64,000 bases of DNA from Collimonas fungivorans (GTDB lineage: Bacteria; Pseudomonadota; Gammaproteobacteria; Burkholderiales; Burkholderiaceae_D). The position numbers were made by a program, and so were the translations under genes. The DNA is taken from contig NZ_CP013232.1 of the NCBI RefSeq assembly GCF_001584145.1, forward strand, positions 3,410,001 through 3,474,000, read 5' to 3'. Positions 8,528 to 18,360 of this stretch are shown piece after piece (the first letter of the stretch is position 1; every line of letters starts with the position of its first letter). The notes below the pieces were generated by a model. That model saw nothing but the letters and a program-made list of their open reading frames with translations. It searched no databases and was not told the origin of the DNA.

Positions 8528-9001
8528 GTGAGTAACCGACCCCCATTATTCACTCTGGACACTTACCAGATTGAAGAAAGCATAGGCTATCTGTTGGCGC
8601 GCTCGCGTGCCATGATGATCAGAAGCTCAGACGAAGCTTTGATGCCGCACGGAATTACCCACGCGCAAGGCGCCATTCTCTTGATGTTGTCAACAGGAAA
8701 ATATTCGACGGCCGCTGACCTGGCCCGCGAGACGTATACCGATGCGGCATCCACCAAGCGCATGATCGATCGCCTGGTGGCGCGTGACCTGATCAAGCGC
8801 GAGCCATGTGCAAATGACCGGCGTTTGATGAAACTGCACCTGACTGCGAGCGGCATAGAGTTGTCGAAAGTGGTGCCGCAAGCGTTTTGCGGCGTGCTGA
8901 ACAAGCATTTTTCAGAGTTCAGCGCAGAAGAGATCGGCTTTTTGAAATCGATGCTCAGGCGGTTGCTGGAAAGCAATGCAGCACCGGAGAAAACACATTG
9001 A
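8528..9001 (+). CDS. MarR-family transcriptional regulator
   Basis: 157-aa dimeric winged-helix repressor; the winged-helix core is residues 35-110 (ITHAQGAILLML ... TKRMIDRLVARDLI ... NDRRLMKLHLTASG). The start is GTG 8528; no better ATG fits the domain. It is the first gene of an apparent operon with an outer-membrane factor, EmrA and EmrB, the layout of emrR/mprA loci where the regulator releases DNA on binding phenolic or hydrophobic drugs. The 12-bp palindrome upstream is its probable operator. Inducers unknown. Confidence 0.9.
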   Translation: MSNRPPLFTLDTYQIEESIGYLLARSRAMMIRSSDEALMPHGITHAQGAILLMLSTGKYSTAADLARETYTDAASTKRMIDRLVARDLIKREPCANDRRLMKLHLTASGIELSKVVPQAFCGVLNKHFSEFSAEEIGFLKSMLRRLLESNAAPEKTH

Positions 9002-9104
9002 CTATGCAAGATTAATTTATTCAATATTACTTTTAAACAAGCAGCTGTTCCCGGTAGTCTTCCTATCTGTGGCCGCTAAACCAATCCGTCAAATCAACAC
9101 CGAC

Positions 9105-10622
9105 ATGAACTCTCATCCATCTCCAGCCCGACGCAGCCTGCCGAAACTTGGCACCCAGCGCCTTGTGATCAGCGCCGCCGTACTATTGCTGGCGGCGTGC
9201 GCCAATTTCAGCGGCATCCACAGCACCGCCAACACCAACAATCCGGACGACTACGCCTCTGCCTCTTCCCTGCCGGGACAAGGCGGTTTATGGCCGGCCG
9301 GTTCCTGGGTCAGCACCATCGGCGGCAGCCAGCTGCAGCAGCTGGTGGATGAAGCGCTGGCGGGCAATCCTAACCTGCAAGCCGCCGCCGCCCGCATCGG
9401 CGCCGCGCGCGCCATGGTGGAGGCGGCTGGCGCCACCAGCAAGCCGCAAGTCGGCGCCAGCCTGTCGGCCACCCGCGAACGGTTTTCCGAGAACAGCATT
9501 TATCCGCCCCCGTTCGGCGGCATGTATGTGACGGATTATGAAACCGCGCTGAATTTTTCCTACGACCTGGATTTCTGGGGCAAGCACAGCGCGCAGCTGC
9601 GCTCGGCCATTTCGCAAAGCAAGGCGGCGGAAGCCGAACACTATGCGGCGCGCCTGGCGCTGACCGCCGGCATCTCGAAAGCCTGGCTGCAGCTGGGACG
9701 GCAATACTCCCAGCTGGACCTGACCAACCAGCAGCTGGTGCTGCGCGACAAGCTGGACAAGCTGACCCAGCAGCGCTTCGCCGCCGGCCTCGACACCCAG
9801 AGCGACAACCAGCAGAGCCGGCAACAAGTGGCCGGCCTGCGCGCCGAACAGGCGCAATGGCAGGAAGCGATCGCGCTGACCCGCAACCAGATCGCGGCAC
9901 TGATGGGCCAGGGCCCTGACCGCGGCTTGAAAATCGCACCGCCGGCATTGCCGGCCGACGCCACCATCGCCTTGCCCGACCAGCTGCCGCTCGGCCTGCT
10001 CGGACGACGGCCGGATGTGGTCGCCGCACGCTGGCAGGTGGAAGCCGCGCAAAGCGACATCAAGGTCGCCAAGACCGAGTTCTATCCGGATATCAACCTG
10101 ACGGCCATGGCTGGTTTTTCCAGCCTCAGCTTTTCGCAGTTCCTGAACCACAGCAGCAAGGTGGTCGGCATCGGCCCGGCAATCCACTTGCCGATCTTTG
10201 AAGGCGGCGCCCTGCGCGCCCAGCTCAAGGGCCGGGTCGCTGCCTATGACGGCGCCGTGGCGACCTATAACCAGGCGCTGAATGACGCTTTCCATGAAGT
10301 GGCGGACAGTGTGCAGTCGCTGCAGGCTGCCGAAACCCAGGACAAGAACCAGCAGGCGGCGGTAGAGGCCGCCGAACGCGGTATGAAACTGGCCGAACAG
10401 CGGCAACAGGTCGGCACCGCCAACATGCTGCAGGTAGTGAGCACGCAGATTTCCTGGCTGGCGCAGCGCAAGCTTGAACTCGACACGCGTGCGCGCCGGG
10501 CCGACCTGCGCGTCAACCTGATCAAGTCGCTGGGCGGCGGCTTTGACGCTTCGGCCGAGGGACTCAATCCGGCCGAAGCAAGTGCAAGCACCGCCAGCCC
10601 GCAAGCAAACGCCGCTAACTGA
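9105..10622 (+). CDS. Outer-membrane efflux lipoprotein, NodT/OprM family
   Basis: 505-aa TolC-like outer-membrane channel. I start it at ATG 9105, which gives a lipoprotein signal ending LLLAAC with the lipidated Cys at 32; the longer frame from 8976 would bury that signal. Two OEP repeats follow, with typical text FSYDLDFWGKHSAQLRSA and LLGRRPDVVAARWQ. It completes a tripartite pump with the EmrA- and EmrB-like genes downstream. A Ser/Ala-rich tail ends the protein 40 bp before emrA. Confidence 0.92.
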   Translation: MNSHPSPARRSLPKLGTQRLVISAAVLLLAACANFSGIHSTANTNNPDDYASASSLPGQGGLWPAGSWVSTIGGSQLQQLVDEALAGNPNLQAAAARIGAARAMVEAAGATSKPQVGASLSATRERFSENSIYPPPFGGMYVTDYETALNFSYDLDFWGKHSAQLRSAISQSKAAEAEHYAARLALTAGISKAWLQLGRQYSQLDLTNQQLVLRDKLDKLTQQRFAAGLDTQSDNQQSRQQVAGLRAEQAQWQEAIALTRNQIAALMGQGPDRGLKIAPPALPADATIALPDQLPLGLLGRRPDVVAARWQVEAAQSDIKVAKTEFYPDINLTAMAGFSSLSFSQFLNHSSKVVGIGPAIHLPIFEGGALRAQLKGRVAAYDGAVATYNQALNDAFHEVADSVQSLQAAETQDKNQQAAVEAAERGMKLAEQRQQVGTANMLQVVSTQISWLAQRKLELDTRARRADLRVNLIKSLGGGFDASAEGLNPAEASASTASPQANAAN

Positions 10623-10662
10623 TTCCCCAGATAAACCGTTCACTTATTGCGAAACCCGCATC

Positions 10663-11880
10663 ATGACCACACCAAATCAAACTCCAGAAAATCAGTCTCC
10701 AGCTGCCGCCGCTCCGGCGCCAGCGGCCGCCAATGGCAACGGCAAGCGTCGCAGCCTGCTGATCGGCGTCACTATCGCCCTTATCATCGTCCTGATCGCC
10801 TATGGCATCTGGTGGTTCATCTATGCCCGCCATTACGAAAACACCGACGACGCCTATGTCGGCGGCAACGTGGTGCAAGTAACGCCGCAGGTCGGCGGCA
10901 CGGTATTGGCGATCAACACCGACGATACCGAACTGGTGCAGGCCGGCAAGCCGCTGGTCGAACTCGACAAGGCCGACGCCAAGGTTGCACTGGACCAGGC
11001 GGAAGCCCAGCTGGCGCAAACCGTACGCCAGGTGCGCACGCTGTTCGTCAACAACAATGCCCTGGTTTCCAACGTCACCGCGCGCACCTCTGAGCTGGAA
11101 CGCGCCCGCGCCGACCTGGCGCGCCGCCAGCAGCTGATCAGCACCGGCGCCGTATCCAAGGAAGAACTGGATCACGCCAAGGTCGCGGTACAGGGAGCGG
11201 AAGCTGCGCTGCAAGCCGCACGCGAACAACTGGCGTCGAACCGGGTATTGACTGACCACACCACGGTCGAACAGCATCCGAATGTGCAGAATGCCGCGGC
11301 CCAGGTGCGCAATGCTTACATCAACCTGGCCCGCACCACCCTGCTCGCGCCAACCACCGGCTACGTTGCCAAGCGTTCGGTGCAGGTCGGCCAGCGCGTC
11401 GCCGCCGGCACGCCGCTGCTGTCGATCGTGCCGCTGAACGCCTTGTGGGTTGACGCCAACTTCAAGGAAGTGCAGATCAAGAACATGCGCATCGGCCAGC
11501 CGGTAACTTTGGATTCCGACGTATATGGCTCCAAGATTGAATACCACGGCACAGTGGTCGGCCTGTCAGCCGGCTCCGGCTCGGCCTTCGCTTTGCTGCC
11601 GGCGCAAAACGCCAGCGGCAACTGGATCAAGATCGTGCAGCGAATTCCGGTGCGTATTTCGCTGGATCCGAAAGATCTGGAAACCCATCCGCTGCGGATC
11701 GGCGTCTCGATGAACGTCACGGTCGACGTCGCCCAGACCGAAGGCACCTCGCTGACCGCGGGCACTGCGCGCACCGCGCCGGCTTACACTACCGATGTCT
11801 TCGACAAGAGCGGCCAGGAAGCAGATGCGCGCATCGCCAGCATCATCGCCGCCAATAACAATGCAGCTGCGGCACACTAA
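10663..11880 (+). CDS. emrA: EmrA-type membrane fusion protein (HlyD family)
   Basis: 405-aa periplasmic adaptor anchored by one N-terminal helix (residues 33-53) after a Pro/Ala-rich cytoplasmic tail. The lipoyl/barrel motif ENTDDAYVGGNVVQVTPQ, alpha-helical hairpin (residues 105-210) and return lipoyl segment LLAPTTGYVAKRSVQVGQ are all present. The start at ATG 10663 is chosen over the longer frame, which overlaps the upstream gene. It links the MFS pump to the outer-membrane channel encoded on either side. Confidence 0.92.
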   Translation: MTTPNQTPENQSPAAAAPAPAAANGNGKRRSLLIGVTIALIIVLIAYGIWWFIYARHYENTDDAYVGGNVVQVTPQVGGTVLAINTDDTELVQAGKPLVELDKADAKVALDQAEAQLAQTVRQVRTLFVNNNALVSNVTARTSELERARADLARRQQLISTGAVSKEELDHAKVAVQGAEAALQAAREQLASNRVLTDHTTVEQHPNVQNAAAQVRNAYINLARTTLLAPTTGYVAKRSVQVGQRVAAGTPLLSIVPLNALWVDANFKEVQIKNMRIGQPVTLDSDVYGSKIEYHGTVVGLSAGSGSAFALLPAQNASGNWIKIVQRIPVRISLDPKDLETHPLRIGVSMNVTVDVAQTEGTSLTAGTARTAPAYTTDVFDKSGQEADARIASIIAANNNAAAAH

Positions 11881-11898
11881 GCTGCTGCCTGCCCTGCA

Positions 11899-11929
11899 GG
11901 ATGCCGCCATCGTAACGGTGGCGGCATCC
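11899..11929 (+). other. Intercistronic hairpin between emrA and emrB
   Basis: GGATGCCGCCATCG and CGGTGGCGGCATCC pair with a 3-nt loop and one mismatch. There is no T tract, so a processing or stability element rather than a terminator is likely. Confidence 0.55.
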
Positions 11930-11958
11930 GCCATGCGAACCTTTACCGGAATGCCTTC

Positions 11959-13536
11959 ATGAGTTCCCCAAAACCAGCGATGCCTGCGCGGCCGCCATCG
12001 CAACCACTGCCGCCGCTGACCGGCGGCAAACTCGTCATGGGCACGGTAGCGCTGTCGCTAGCCGTGTTCATGAACGTGCTCGACTCTTCGATCGCCAACG
12101 TTTCCATCCCGGCCATCTCGGGCGACCTTGGCGTATCGCCGCAGCAAGGCACCTGGGTCATCACCTCGTTTGCCGTCGCCAACGCCATCTCGGTGCCGCT
12201 GACCGGCTGGCTGACCCAGCGCTTCGGCCAGGTGCGCCTGTTTGTCACATCGATCATCCTGTTCGTGCTGTCGTCCATCCTGTGCGGCCTGGCTCCCAGC
12301 ATGGAAGTACTGATTGCAGCGCGGGTGCTGCAGGGCGCAGTCGCGGGGCCTATGATCCCGCTGTCGCAATCCTTGCTGCTGTCCAGCTATACTCCCGCCA
12401 AGAGCGGCATGGCCCTGGCGTTCTGGGGCATGACCACGCTGGTGGCGCCGGTCATGGGGCCGCTGCTGGGGGGCTGGATCTCGGATAACTACACCTGGCC
12501 CTGGATTTTCTACATCAATATCCCGGTTGGCGCATTTGCCGCCTGGGCCACCTGGTCGATCTATCACAAGCGCGAGTCGGCGGTATACAAGCTGCCGATC
12601 GATAAAATCGGCCTCGGCCTGCTGGTGATCTGGGTCGGTTCGCTGCAGATCATGCTCGACAAGGGCAAGGAACTCGACTGGTTCAATTCCTCGACCATCG
12701 TGCTGCTGGGCGCGATCGCGCTGGTTGCCTTCATTTACTTCGTGATCTGGGAACTGGGAGACGATCACCCGGTGGTCGACCTGACCCTGTTCAAGGGCCG
12801 CAACTTCAGCGGCGGCGTGATCGCGATTTCGGTCGGCTACGGCCTGATGTTCGGCGGCCTGGTGATCCTGCCGCTGTGGCTGCAGACCACGCTGGGTTAT
12901 ACCGCAACGCTGGCGGGTGAAGTGATGGCGCCGGTGGGGATCTTTGCCATCCTGCTGTCGCCGTTCATCGGGAAAATATTACCCAAGATCGACGCCCGCT
13001 GGGTTGCCAGCACAGCGTTCCTGATCTTTGCCGTGGTGTTTTTCCTGCGTGCGCAGTTCACCGAAAACGTCGACACTTTCACGCTGATGATTCCTACCAT
13101 CATCCAGGGTGCGGCAATGGCCATGTTCTTCATCCCGCTGACCTCGATCATCCTGTCAGGCCAGCCGCCTGAAAAAATTCCGTCGGCAGCCGGCTTGTCC
13201 AACTTTGTACGGATCATGTTCGGCGGCATGGGCACCTCGATCACCAGCACCTTCTGGGATCGCCGCACGTCGCTGCATCATTCGCAGCTGACCGAGTTCA
13301 CAGGCCCGCACAGCCCGGCATTCAACGAGGCAGTGCATAACCTCACCGCCCAAGGCATGTCGGAACCGGCGGCCTGGGCCACTATCGAACGCCTGATTAC
13401 GGTGAAAGCCGCGACCCAGGGCGCCACCGATATCTTCTGGATCTCGGCGGTGCTGTTCCTGATGCTGATTGCACTGGTGTGGCTGACCAAACCTTCGCGC
13501 TCCAGCGTGCCGGCCGATGCAGGCGGCGCCCACTAA
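11959..13536 (+). CDS. emrB: MFS multidrug efflux transporter, EmrB/QacA (DHA2) family
   Basis: 525-aa inner-membrane proton antiporter with about 14 hydrophobic helices, the DHA2 size and topology. Diagnostic text includes MNVLDSSIANVSIPAISG (motif D1) and the antiporter motif around LQGAVAGPMIPLSQ. It starts 79 bp after emrA, is last in the marR operon and is followed by a strong terminator. Likely exports hydrophobic weak acids, uncouplers or aromatic drugs; the spectrum is unknown. Confidence 0.93.
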   Translation: MSSPKPAMPARPPSQPLPPLTGGKLVMGTVALSLAVFMNVLDSSIANVSIPAISGDLGVSPQQGTWVITSFAVANAISVPLTGWLTQRFGQVRLFVTSIILFVLSSILCGLAPSMEVLIAARVLQGAVAGPMIPLSQSLLLSSYTPAKSGMALAFWGMTTLVAPVMGPLLGGWISDNYTWPWIFYINIPVGAFAAWATWSIYHKRESAVYKLPIDKIGLGLLVIWVGSLQIMLDKGKELDWFNSSTIVLLGAIALVAFIYFVIWELGDDHPVVDLTLFKGRNFSGGVIAISVGYGLMFGGLVILPLWLQTTLGYTATLAGEVMAPVGIFAILLSPFIGKILPKIDARWVASTAFLIFAVVFFLRAQFTENVDTFTLMIPTIIQGAAMAMFFIPLTSIILSGQPPEKIPSAAGLSNFVRIMFGGMGTSITSTFWDRRTSLHHSQLTEFTGPHSPAFNEAVHNLTAQGMSEPAAWATIERLITVKAATQGATDIFWISAVLFLMLIALVWLTKPSRSSVPADAGGAH

Positions 13537-13556
13537 AGGGCGAGATGCGGTTCTGA

Positions 13557-13599
13557 AAAAAAAGCGATGCTACCGTTCAGGTGGCATCGCTTTTTTTAT
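13557..13599. terminator. Bidirectional terminator between emrB and the autotransporter gene
   Basis: AAAGCGATGC...ACC pairs with GGTGGCATCGCTTT. It is flanked by A runs on the left and T7 on the right, serving both convergent genes. Confidence 0.85.
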
Positions 13600-13651
13600 A
13601 TGACGGACTCTTGCTTTTCTTGTCGCTGCCCGATCTTGGAAATAGCCGCTC

Positions 13652-16342
13652 TTACCAGAGATAGCGCAAACCAAGCGTGACCCGGTTCACCCGGTTATGC
13701 GACTCCGCCTGGTAATCGTAGTCGGCAAACAGGTTCAGGCTGGCCGAGGCGGCATACGAGAGATTCACGCCTGCCAGCACCGCATCCCGCCCCAGGTCCA
13801 CGCCTTTCACCGTGAAATCGCTGCCAGGGGCGCCAATCAATGTCGCCTGGTATTGCGCCTGCGCGTCCATGAATTCGTGCATCCAGCGCAGTTGCGCACC
13901 AAACGTGATGGAACCTGTAGACAGCGGCAGGTCCTGGCTGATCTTGACGCCGAGGCTGCTGCGCAAGCTGTTCAAGGTATTGCTCTGGGTGGACAGCCCA
14001 AGGTTCTCGGCATCGGTTTCGGTGAAGCCGTCCTGGCGCAGGCGGGTGTAATGCAGTGCCGTGAACGGCTGCAAGACAAAACGTTCGTTCAGTTTGGCAC
14101 GATAACCCAGTTCGCCGTAGGCGCTTGCCTGCTGGCCGTCGTAGCCACTCTTGGCGCGCAAGGTGGAGCCGGTTCCGGTCAGCACGTCGCGTTGCATGTC
14201 GGTGCGCTGTATTGCGTAACTGGCGATGGCATCGACATACAGCGGGCCCGGAGCGTAACTGGCATAGGCGCCGATCTTGTAGCTGTCGAGCTTGCCGTTG
14301 CCGTTGTAGTCATCGAAGTCGGCACTCAAATGGGCATAGTCAAGGCCGGCGCCGACGATCCAGTCATTGCCTACGGCGCGGTCGGCGCCGGCGCTGATGC
14401 CGCCTATCCGGTAACTCGCGCCCGAAGTATCCGCAGTCGCGCTCAATTTACCGAAAGAACCGTAAGGACGCACCCATACGCCGTTATCGCCAGCCTTGCG
14501 GCTGCCGTCGCGCTGGGTATCCAAACGCATCGACAACGCACGGCCGAACAGGTCGTTTTCCCGCAATGCGAGTTGCGAGAAGGTTGCGTGGACGCCGCCA
14601 GTGAGACTGCCTACCGTTGCCTGCAGCTCCACCTTATCCAGCAGGTTGAGGGTATTGACCGTCTCCGCCAGCGCCCCGGTGGCTACCGGTACGCCGGCTG
14701 GCGTGACGGCAGGCGGCACAGGTTCTTCCGGCGTGGCCTGCGGCCGGCTGGTGTCGATCGCTTGTCCGATCGCGGCATTGTTGCCGCTGGTGACCACCGT
14801 TGCGATCGGCGCGCGGGTAATCACCAGGTAGGCATGGCCGTTGTCGTAGGCCAGCGTCGGCGTCAGCAACGCCGTTGCGTTGGCCTGCAGCTGGCCGAAG
14901 GTGCCGCTGACGCCGCCTGCCGCGGTGACAATCGGCAGGCGTATCTGGTCCGGATAGGAACCCGGCAGCATGGTGGCGTTGACGGTGCCGCCCAGCAGGC
15001 TGGCAGTGCCGCCCACGGTCAGCAAGCCGGCGGAAACCGGCGATGCCTCGGTCTGGAATATGCCATTTGCCGCGTGGGTGAAATTTCCCGTCACGGTCAG
15101 GCCGCCGCTGCCGTCGCCGACGCCAGGATGCAGCGTGCCCTGGTTCAGCAGGTCGCCGGCAATCGTGCCGCCATTGCCGGCCAAGGTCGCCCCCGAGGCG
15201 ACGGTGGTTGCCCCGCCCAGGCTGCCTGTGAGGTTAAACAGTCCGCTCTGGATTTGCGCGGTGGTGAAAACGCCGTTGCCGCTCCAGGTCCAGTTGTCGC
15301 CCTGCGCCTGCAAAGTCGCAAAATTCGAAAATGCATTCGACGCCGTGCCTGATCCCTGCAGCACTACCTTGCTGCCGGCGTTGCCGCCGCCATTGGCGGC
15401 GCCGTTGATCACCGAGCCGGTTTGCAGGATCAGCGTATTGACGCCGGTGCCCATCGAGACCGCGGTGCCGGAACCGCTCTGCAACAGGCCGGCATTGATG
15501 ACGGTGCTGCTGCCGTTGAGGGTGCGCACCGCCGCGCCCTGTTGGCTGATGATCTGGCCGCCGGCCTGGTTCTCGATGCTGGCGACAAAACTGGAACCCA
15601 CGGTATTCGAAAACACCGCATCGGAACCGGTGCCGGAGGCGTTGATGGTGCCGCTGTTGGTGAGCTTGTCGTTATTGCCCTGCATGTACACGGTAGGACT
15701 GTTGGCGCCGGTGCTCGACAAACTGCCGCTGTTGCTCACCGTACCGCTGCCGCCGAGGATGGAAATGGCGCGGGCGTTGCTGCCGGCGGTGGTAATCGTT
15801 CCCGAATTGACGATGGTGTTGTTGAGCTGGCCAAGGTTGGTCTGGCCCCAGGCTGCCGATATGCCGAACGCGTTGGGGCCGACGGTGCTTATGCTGCCCT
15901 GGTTGATCAGCGTATTGCCGCTGCCGTTGGCGGCCATGCCGTCGTTGAAAGCGCCGGTAGTGCTGATGCTGGCCTGGGCGCTGTTGGTCAGCTGGTTGTT
16001 ATTGTTCAGGCCCAGCAGCGCCGCGCCGCGGTTGCCGCCGGTGCCGCCGCCGCCGGTCAGGGTGACGCTGCCGTTGTTGATGATGCTGCTCGATGTATCC
16101 ACCTGAAAGGGCACCGGACTGGTGCTGCGCGGAATGCTGGCCGCTACGCTGGAATCCAGCGTGACCGCAACGCCGGTGCTGCCGGCCTGTGCTGCGACGG
16201 GTGTAACGTTGGTGCCGGAACAAGTTACGGAAACGCCGCTGGCCGGCGCATTGTTGCTGCAGGTTGCGTGGGCCTGCGTGATCAAAGCCCCCGCAAACGT
16301 GATAATGACGCCATTCATGCCTTTCTTGAGTGCACGTTGCAT
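13652..16342 (-). CDS. Type Va autotransporter, uncharacterised passenger
   Basis: 896-aa secreted/outer-membrane protein. It has a signal peptide (residues 1-26, ending ITQAHA), a passenger of about 500 residues rich in Gly/Ser/Thr/Asn with repeated NSG-type turns (TVSNSGSLSSTGANS, KLTNSGTINASGTGS) suggesting a right-handed beta-helix, a Pro-rich stretch near residue 540, and a C-terminal beta-barrel (from about residue 645, GVWVRPYGSFGKLS) ending in aromatic LRYLW as outer-membrane proteins do. GAGG stands upstream of ATG 16342. No protease or esterase motif was recognised, so adhesion is only a guess. Confidence 0.85.
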   Translation of the reverse strand: MQRALKKGMNGVIITFAGALITQAHATCSNNAPASGVSVTCSGTNVTPVAAQAGSTGVAVTLDSSVAASIPRSTSPVPFQVDTSSSIINNGSVTLTGGGGTGGNRGAALLGLNNNNQLTNSAQASISTTGAFNDGMAANGSGNTLINQGSISTVGPNAFGISAAWGQTNLGQLNNTIVNSGTITTAGSNARAISILGGSGTVSNSGSLSSTGANSPTVYMQGNNDKLTNSGTINASGTGSDAVFSNTVGSSFVASIENQAGGQIISQQGAAVRTLNGSSTVINAGLLQSGSGTAVSMGTGVNTLILQTGSVINGAANGGGNAGSKVVLQGSGTASNAFSNFATLQAQGDNWTWSGNGVFTTAQIQSGLFNLTGSLGGATTVASGATLAGNGGTIAGDLLNQGTLHPGVGDGSGGLTVTGNFTHAANGIFQTEASPVSAGLLTVGGTASLLGGTVNATMLPGSYPDQIRLPIVTAAGGVSGTFGQLQANATALLTPTLAYDNGHAYLVITRAPIATVVTSGNNAAIGQAIDTSRPQATPEEPVPPAVTPAGVPVATGALAETVNTLNLLDKVELQATVGSLTGGVHATFSQLALRENDLFGRALSMRLDTQRDGSRKAGDNGVWVRPYGSFGKLSATADTSGASYRIGGISAGADRAVGNDWIVGAGLDYAHLSADFDDYNGNGKLDSYKIGAYASYAPGPLYVDAIASYAIQRTDMQRDVLTGTGSTLRAKSGYDGQQASAYGELGYRAKLNERFVLQPFTALHYTRLRQDGFTETDAENLGLSTQSNTLNSLRSSLGVKISQDLPLSTGSITFGAQLRWMHEFMDAQAQYQATLIGAPGSDFTVKGVDLGRDAVLAGVNLSYAASASLNLFADYDYQAESHNRVNRVTLGLRYLW

Positions 16343-16475
16343 GGTTCGGTCCTCAGTAGGTGCACAATGAATGTGCTTATGTATAGCTTATATTTTCCCC
16401 GCGGAAATTATTGTATTTGTAATAGCAAGCTATGGCAACAGGACAAAATTCGCGTCATGCTTCCAAATCCGGTGC

Positions 16476-16520
16476 AAAAAAAAAGAGGGCGATGCATTGT
16501 TACATTGCATCGCCCTCTTT
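16476..16520 (-). terminator. Terminator of the DUF47-pit operon
   Basis: AGAGGGCGATGCATTGT pairs with ACATTGCATCGCCCTCT almost perfectly. On the minus strand it is followed by a run of nine T. Confidence 0.88.
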
Positions 16521-16538
16521 GTTTTATTGCTATATTGA

Positions 16539-17549
16539 TTATAAGATGTGCTTGCCGATCCACCATGCAATCGCAGCCATGAAAGCCGACGCCGGGATCG
16601 TCAGTACCCAGGCCCAGACGATATTGCCGGCCACGCCCCAGCGCACCGCGGAGACCCGCCGTGCCGCGCCGACGCCGACGATGGCGCCGGTGATGGTGTG
16701 GGTAGTGGAGACCGGAACGCCCAGCATGGTCGCCAGGAACAAGGTGATGGCGCCGCCGGTTTCCGCGCAAAAGCCGCCCACCGGCTTCAGCTTGGTGATT
16801 TTCTGGCCCATGGTCTTGACGATGCGCCAGCCGCCGAACAAAGTGCCCAGGCTGATTGCGCTATAGCAGGAAATGATCACCCACCACGGCGGCAGCGTAT
16901 CGGTCGACTGCGAAAAGCCGGTAGCAATCAGCAGCATCCAGATGATGCCGATGGTCTTTTGCGCATCGTTGCCGCCGTGGCCCAGGCTGTACATCGAGGC
17001 CGACACCAGCTGCAGGCGGCGGAACCACTTGTCGACCTTGCGCGGCGTGGAGCGCACGAAAATCCACGACACCAGCACCATCATGATGGAGCCGAACACG
17101 AAACCCAGCAGCGGCGACAAGACGATGAACGCGATCGTCTTGATCAGGCCCGCGGAGATCAGCGAGCCGGTGCCGGCCTTGGCCACCGCGGCGCCGACCA
17201 GGCCGCCGATCAAGGCGTGCGACGACGACGACGGAATGCCGTAATACCAGGTCAGGATGTTCCAGCAGATGGCGCCGACCAGCGCGCCGAACACCACATA
17301 ATGATCGACCACATTGGGATCGATGGTGCCCTTGCCCACCGTAGCGGCGACATGCAGCTGGAATACCGCAATCGCAATGAAGTTGAACAGCGCCGCCATG
17401 GCGACTGCCTGCTGCGGCTTGAGGACGCCGGTGGAAACCACGGTAGCGATAGCATTGGCGGCATCATGAAAGCCGTTCATGAAATCGAATACCAGCGCCA
17501 GTGCAATGAGGAAAACGAGAACGTAAATACTGATTTGAAGAGTGTGCAT
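16539..17549 (-). CDS. pit: Low-affinity inorganic phosphate transporter, Pit family
   Basis: 336-aa inner-membrane metal-phosphate/H+ symporter with two inverted PHO4 repeats: DFMNGFHDAANAIATVVSTG near residue 24 and GVPVSTTHTITGAIVG near residue 280. It is co-transcribed behind a DUF47 gene with a 3-bp gap, a common pairing in which DUF47 modulates Pit. Together they form the low-affinity counterpart to the Pst system at 47-51 kb. Confidence 0.93.
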   Translation of the reverse strand: MHTLQISIYVLVFLIALALVFDFMNGFHDAANAIATVVSTGVLKPQQAVAMAALFNFIAIAVFQLHVAATVGKGTIDPNVVDHYVVFGALVGAICWNILTWYYGIPSSSSHALIGGLVGAAVAKAGTGSLISAGLIKTIAFIVLSPLLGFVFGSIMMVLVSWIFVRSTPRKVDKWFRRLQLVSASMYSLGHGGNDAQKTIGIIWMLLIATGFSQSTDTLPPWWVIISCYSAISLGTLFGGWRIVKTMGQKITKLKPVGGFCAETGGAITLFLATMLGVPVSTTHTITGAIVGVGAARRVSAVRWGVAGNIVWAWVLTIPASAFMAAIAWWIGKHIL

Positions 17550-17552
17550 GGA

Positions 17553-18179
17553 TCAGGCGTTTTCTACGATGATGCCTTCGATGATGTTGGCGACATCTTC
17601 GCAACGGTCCGTCACCGTTTCCAGCAACTCGTAAATGGCTTTCAGCTTGATCAGGGTGCGTACATCCGGCTCATCGCGGAACAGCTTCGACATGGCGGCG
17701 CGCATCACGTGGTCGGCATCCGATTCCAGGCGGTCGATTTCGACGCAGATGGCCAGGATTTCCCGCGAGTTGTCCATGTTGTGCAGCAAGCCTACCGCTG
17801 CCTTGACCTTTTCCGCACAACCCAGGCACAGCTCGGCCAGCCGCTTGGCTTCCGGCGTGATGGCCTTGATGTCGTACAGGGAAATGGTCTGCGCCGCATC
17901 TTCCAGCAAGTCCAGGATGTCGTCCATGCGCGTGATCAGCTGATGGATGTCGTCGCGGTCGATAGGCGTGATGAAGGTCTTGTGCAGCATGTCGATCGCA
18001 TGGTGGGTAACCTGGTCGGCCTGCTTCTCAATGCCTTCGATCGCGTGCACGCGGATTTCCAGATCGTCGAAATTAGTCATCAACGCCACCATTTCCTTGG
18101 CGCCCTTGACGCATAACTCTGCGTGCTGGTTAAAGAGCTCAAAGAATTTGCCCTCGGTGGGCATCAATCGTCCAAACAT
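17553..18179 (-). CDS. DUF47 (PhoU-like, YkaA family) Pit accessory protein
   Basis: 208-aa all-helical cytoplasmic protein with two PhoU-like helical bundles. DUF47 hallmarks include FFELFNQHAELCVKGAKEM at the N-terminus and repeated E/D-rich metal-binding segments (DRDDIHQLITRMDDILDLLED). It is first in the operon with pit and is thought to regulate Pit activity. The 181 bp upstream to dnaB is AT-rich and holds no convincing Pho box. Confidence 0.88.
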   Translation of the reverse strand: MFGRLMPTEGKFFELFNQHAELCVKGAKEMVALMTNFDDLEIRVHAIEGIEKQADQVTHHAIDMLHKTFITPIDRDDIHQLITRMDDILDLLEDAAQTISLYDIKAITPEAKRLAELCLGCAEKVKAAVGLLHNMDNSREILAICVEIDRLESDADHVMRAAMSKLFRDEPDVRTLIKLKAIYELLETVTDRCEDVANIIEGIIVENA

Positions 18180-18360
18180 GTTTATTCTCTCTTCTGAGGG
18201 TTAAGCTGAATCTAAAACTACAACTACGTTTGCATTTAAATCAAGGATATTAATTTAAAGCAAACAATGTCACGAAACTGAAATATATCAGGCTCGCTCG
18301 GCCAGCGCTTAGCTGGATTTTGTAAATTTTTCGTTAATGCAACAAAATCGACGGCAGTAA

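Noticed and set aside
13697-15352. 551-codon plus-strand frame opposite the autotransporter
   Set aside because: Repetitive Gly/Ala/Arg composition mirrors the passenger repeats; the minus-strand gene has signal peptide and barrel.
18180-18360. Pho box upstream of DUF47-pit
   Set aside because: Only a single GTGACAT-like half site is visible, too weak to call.
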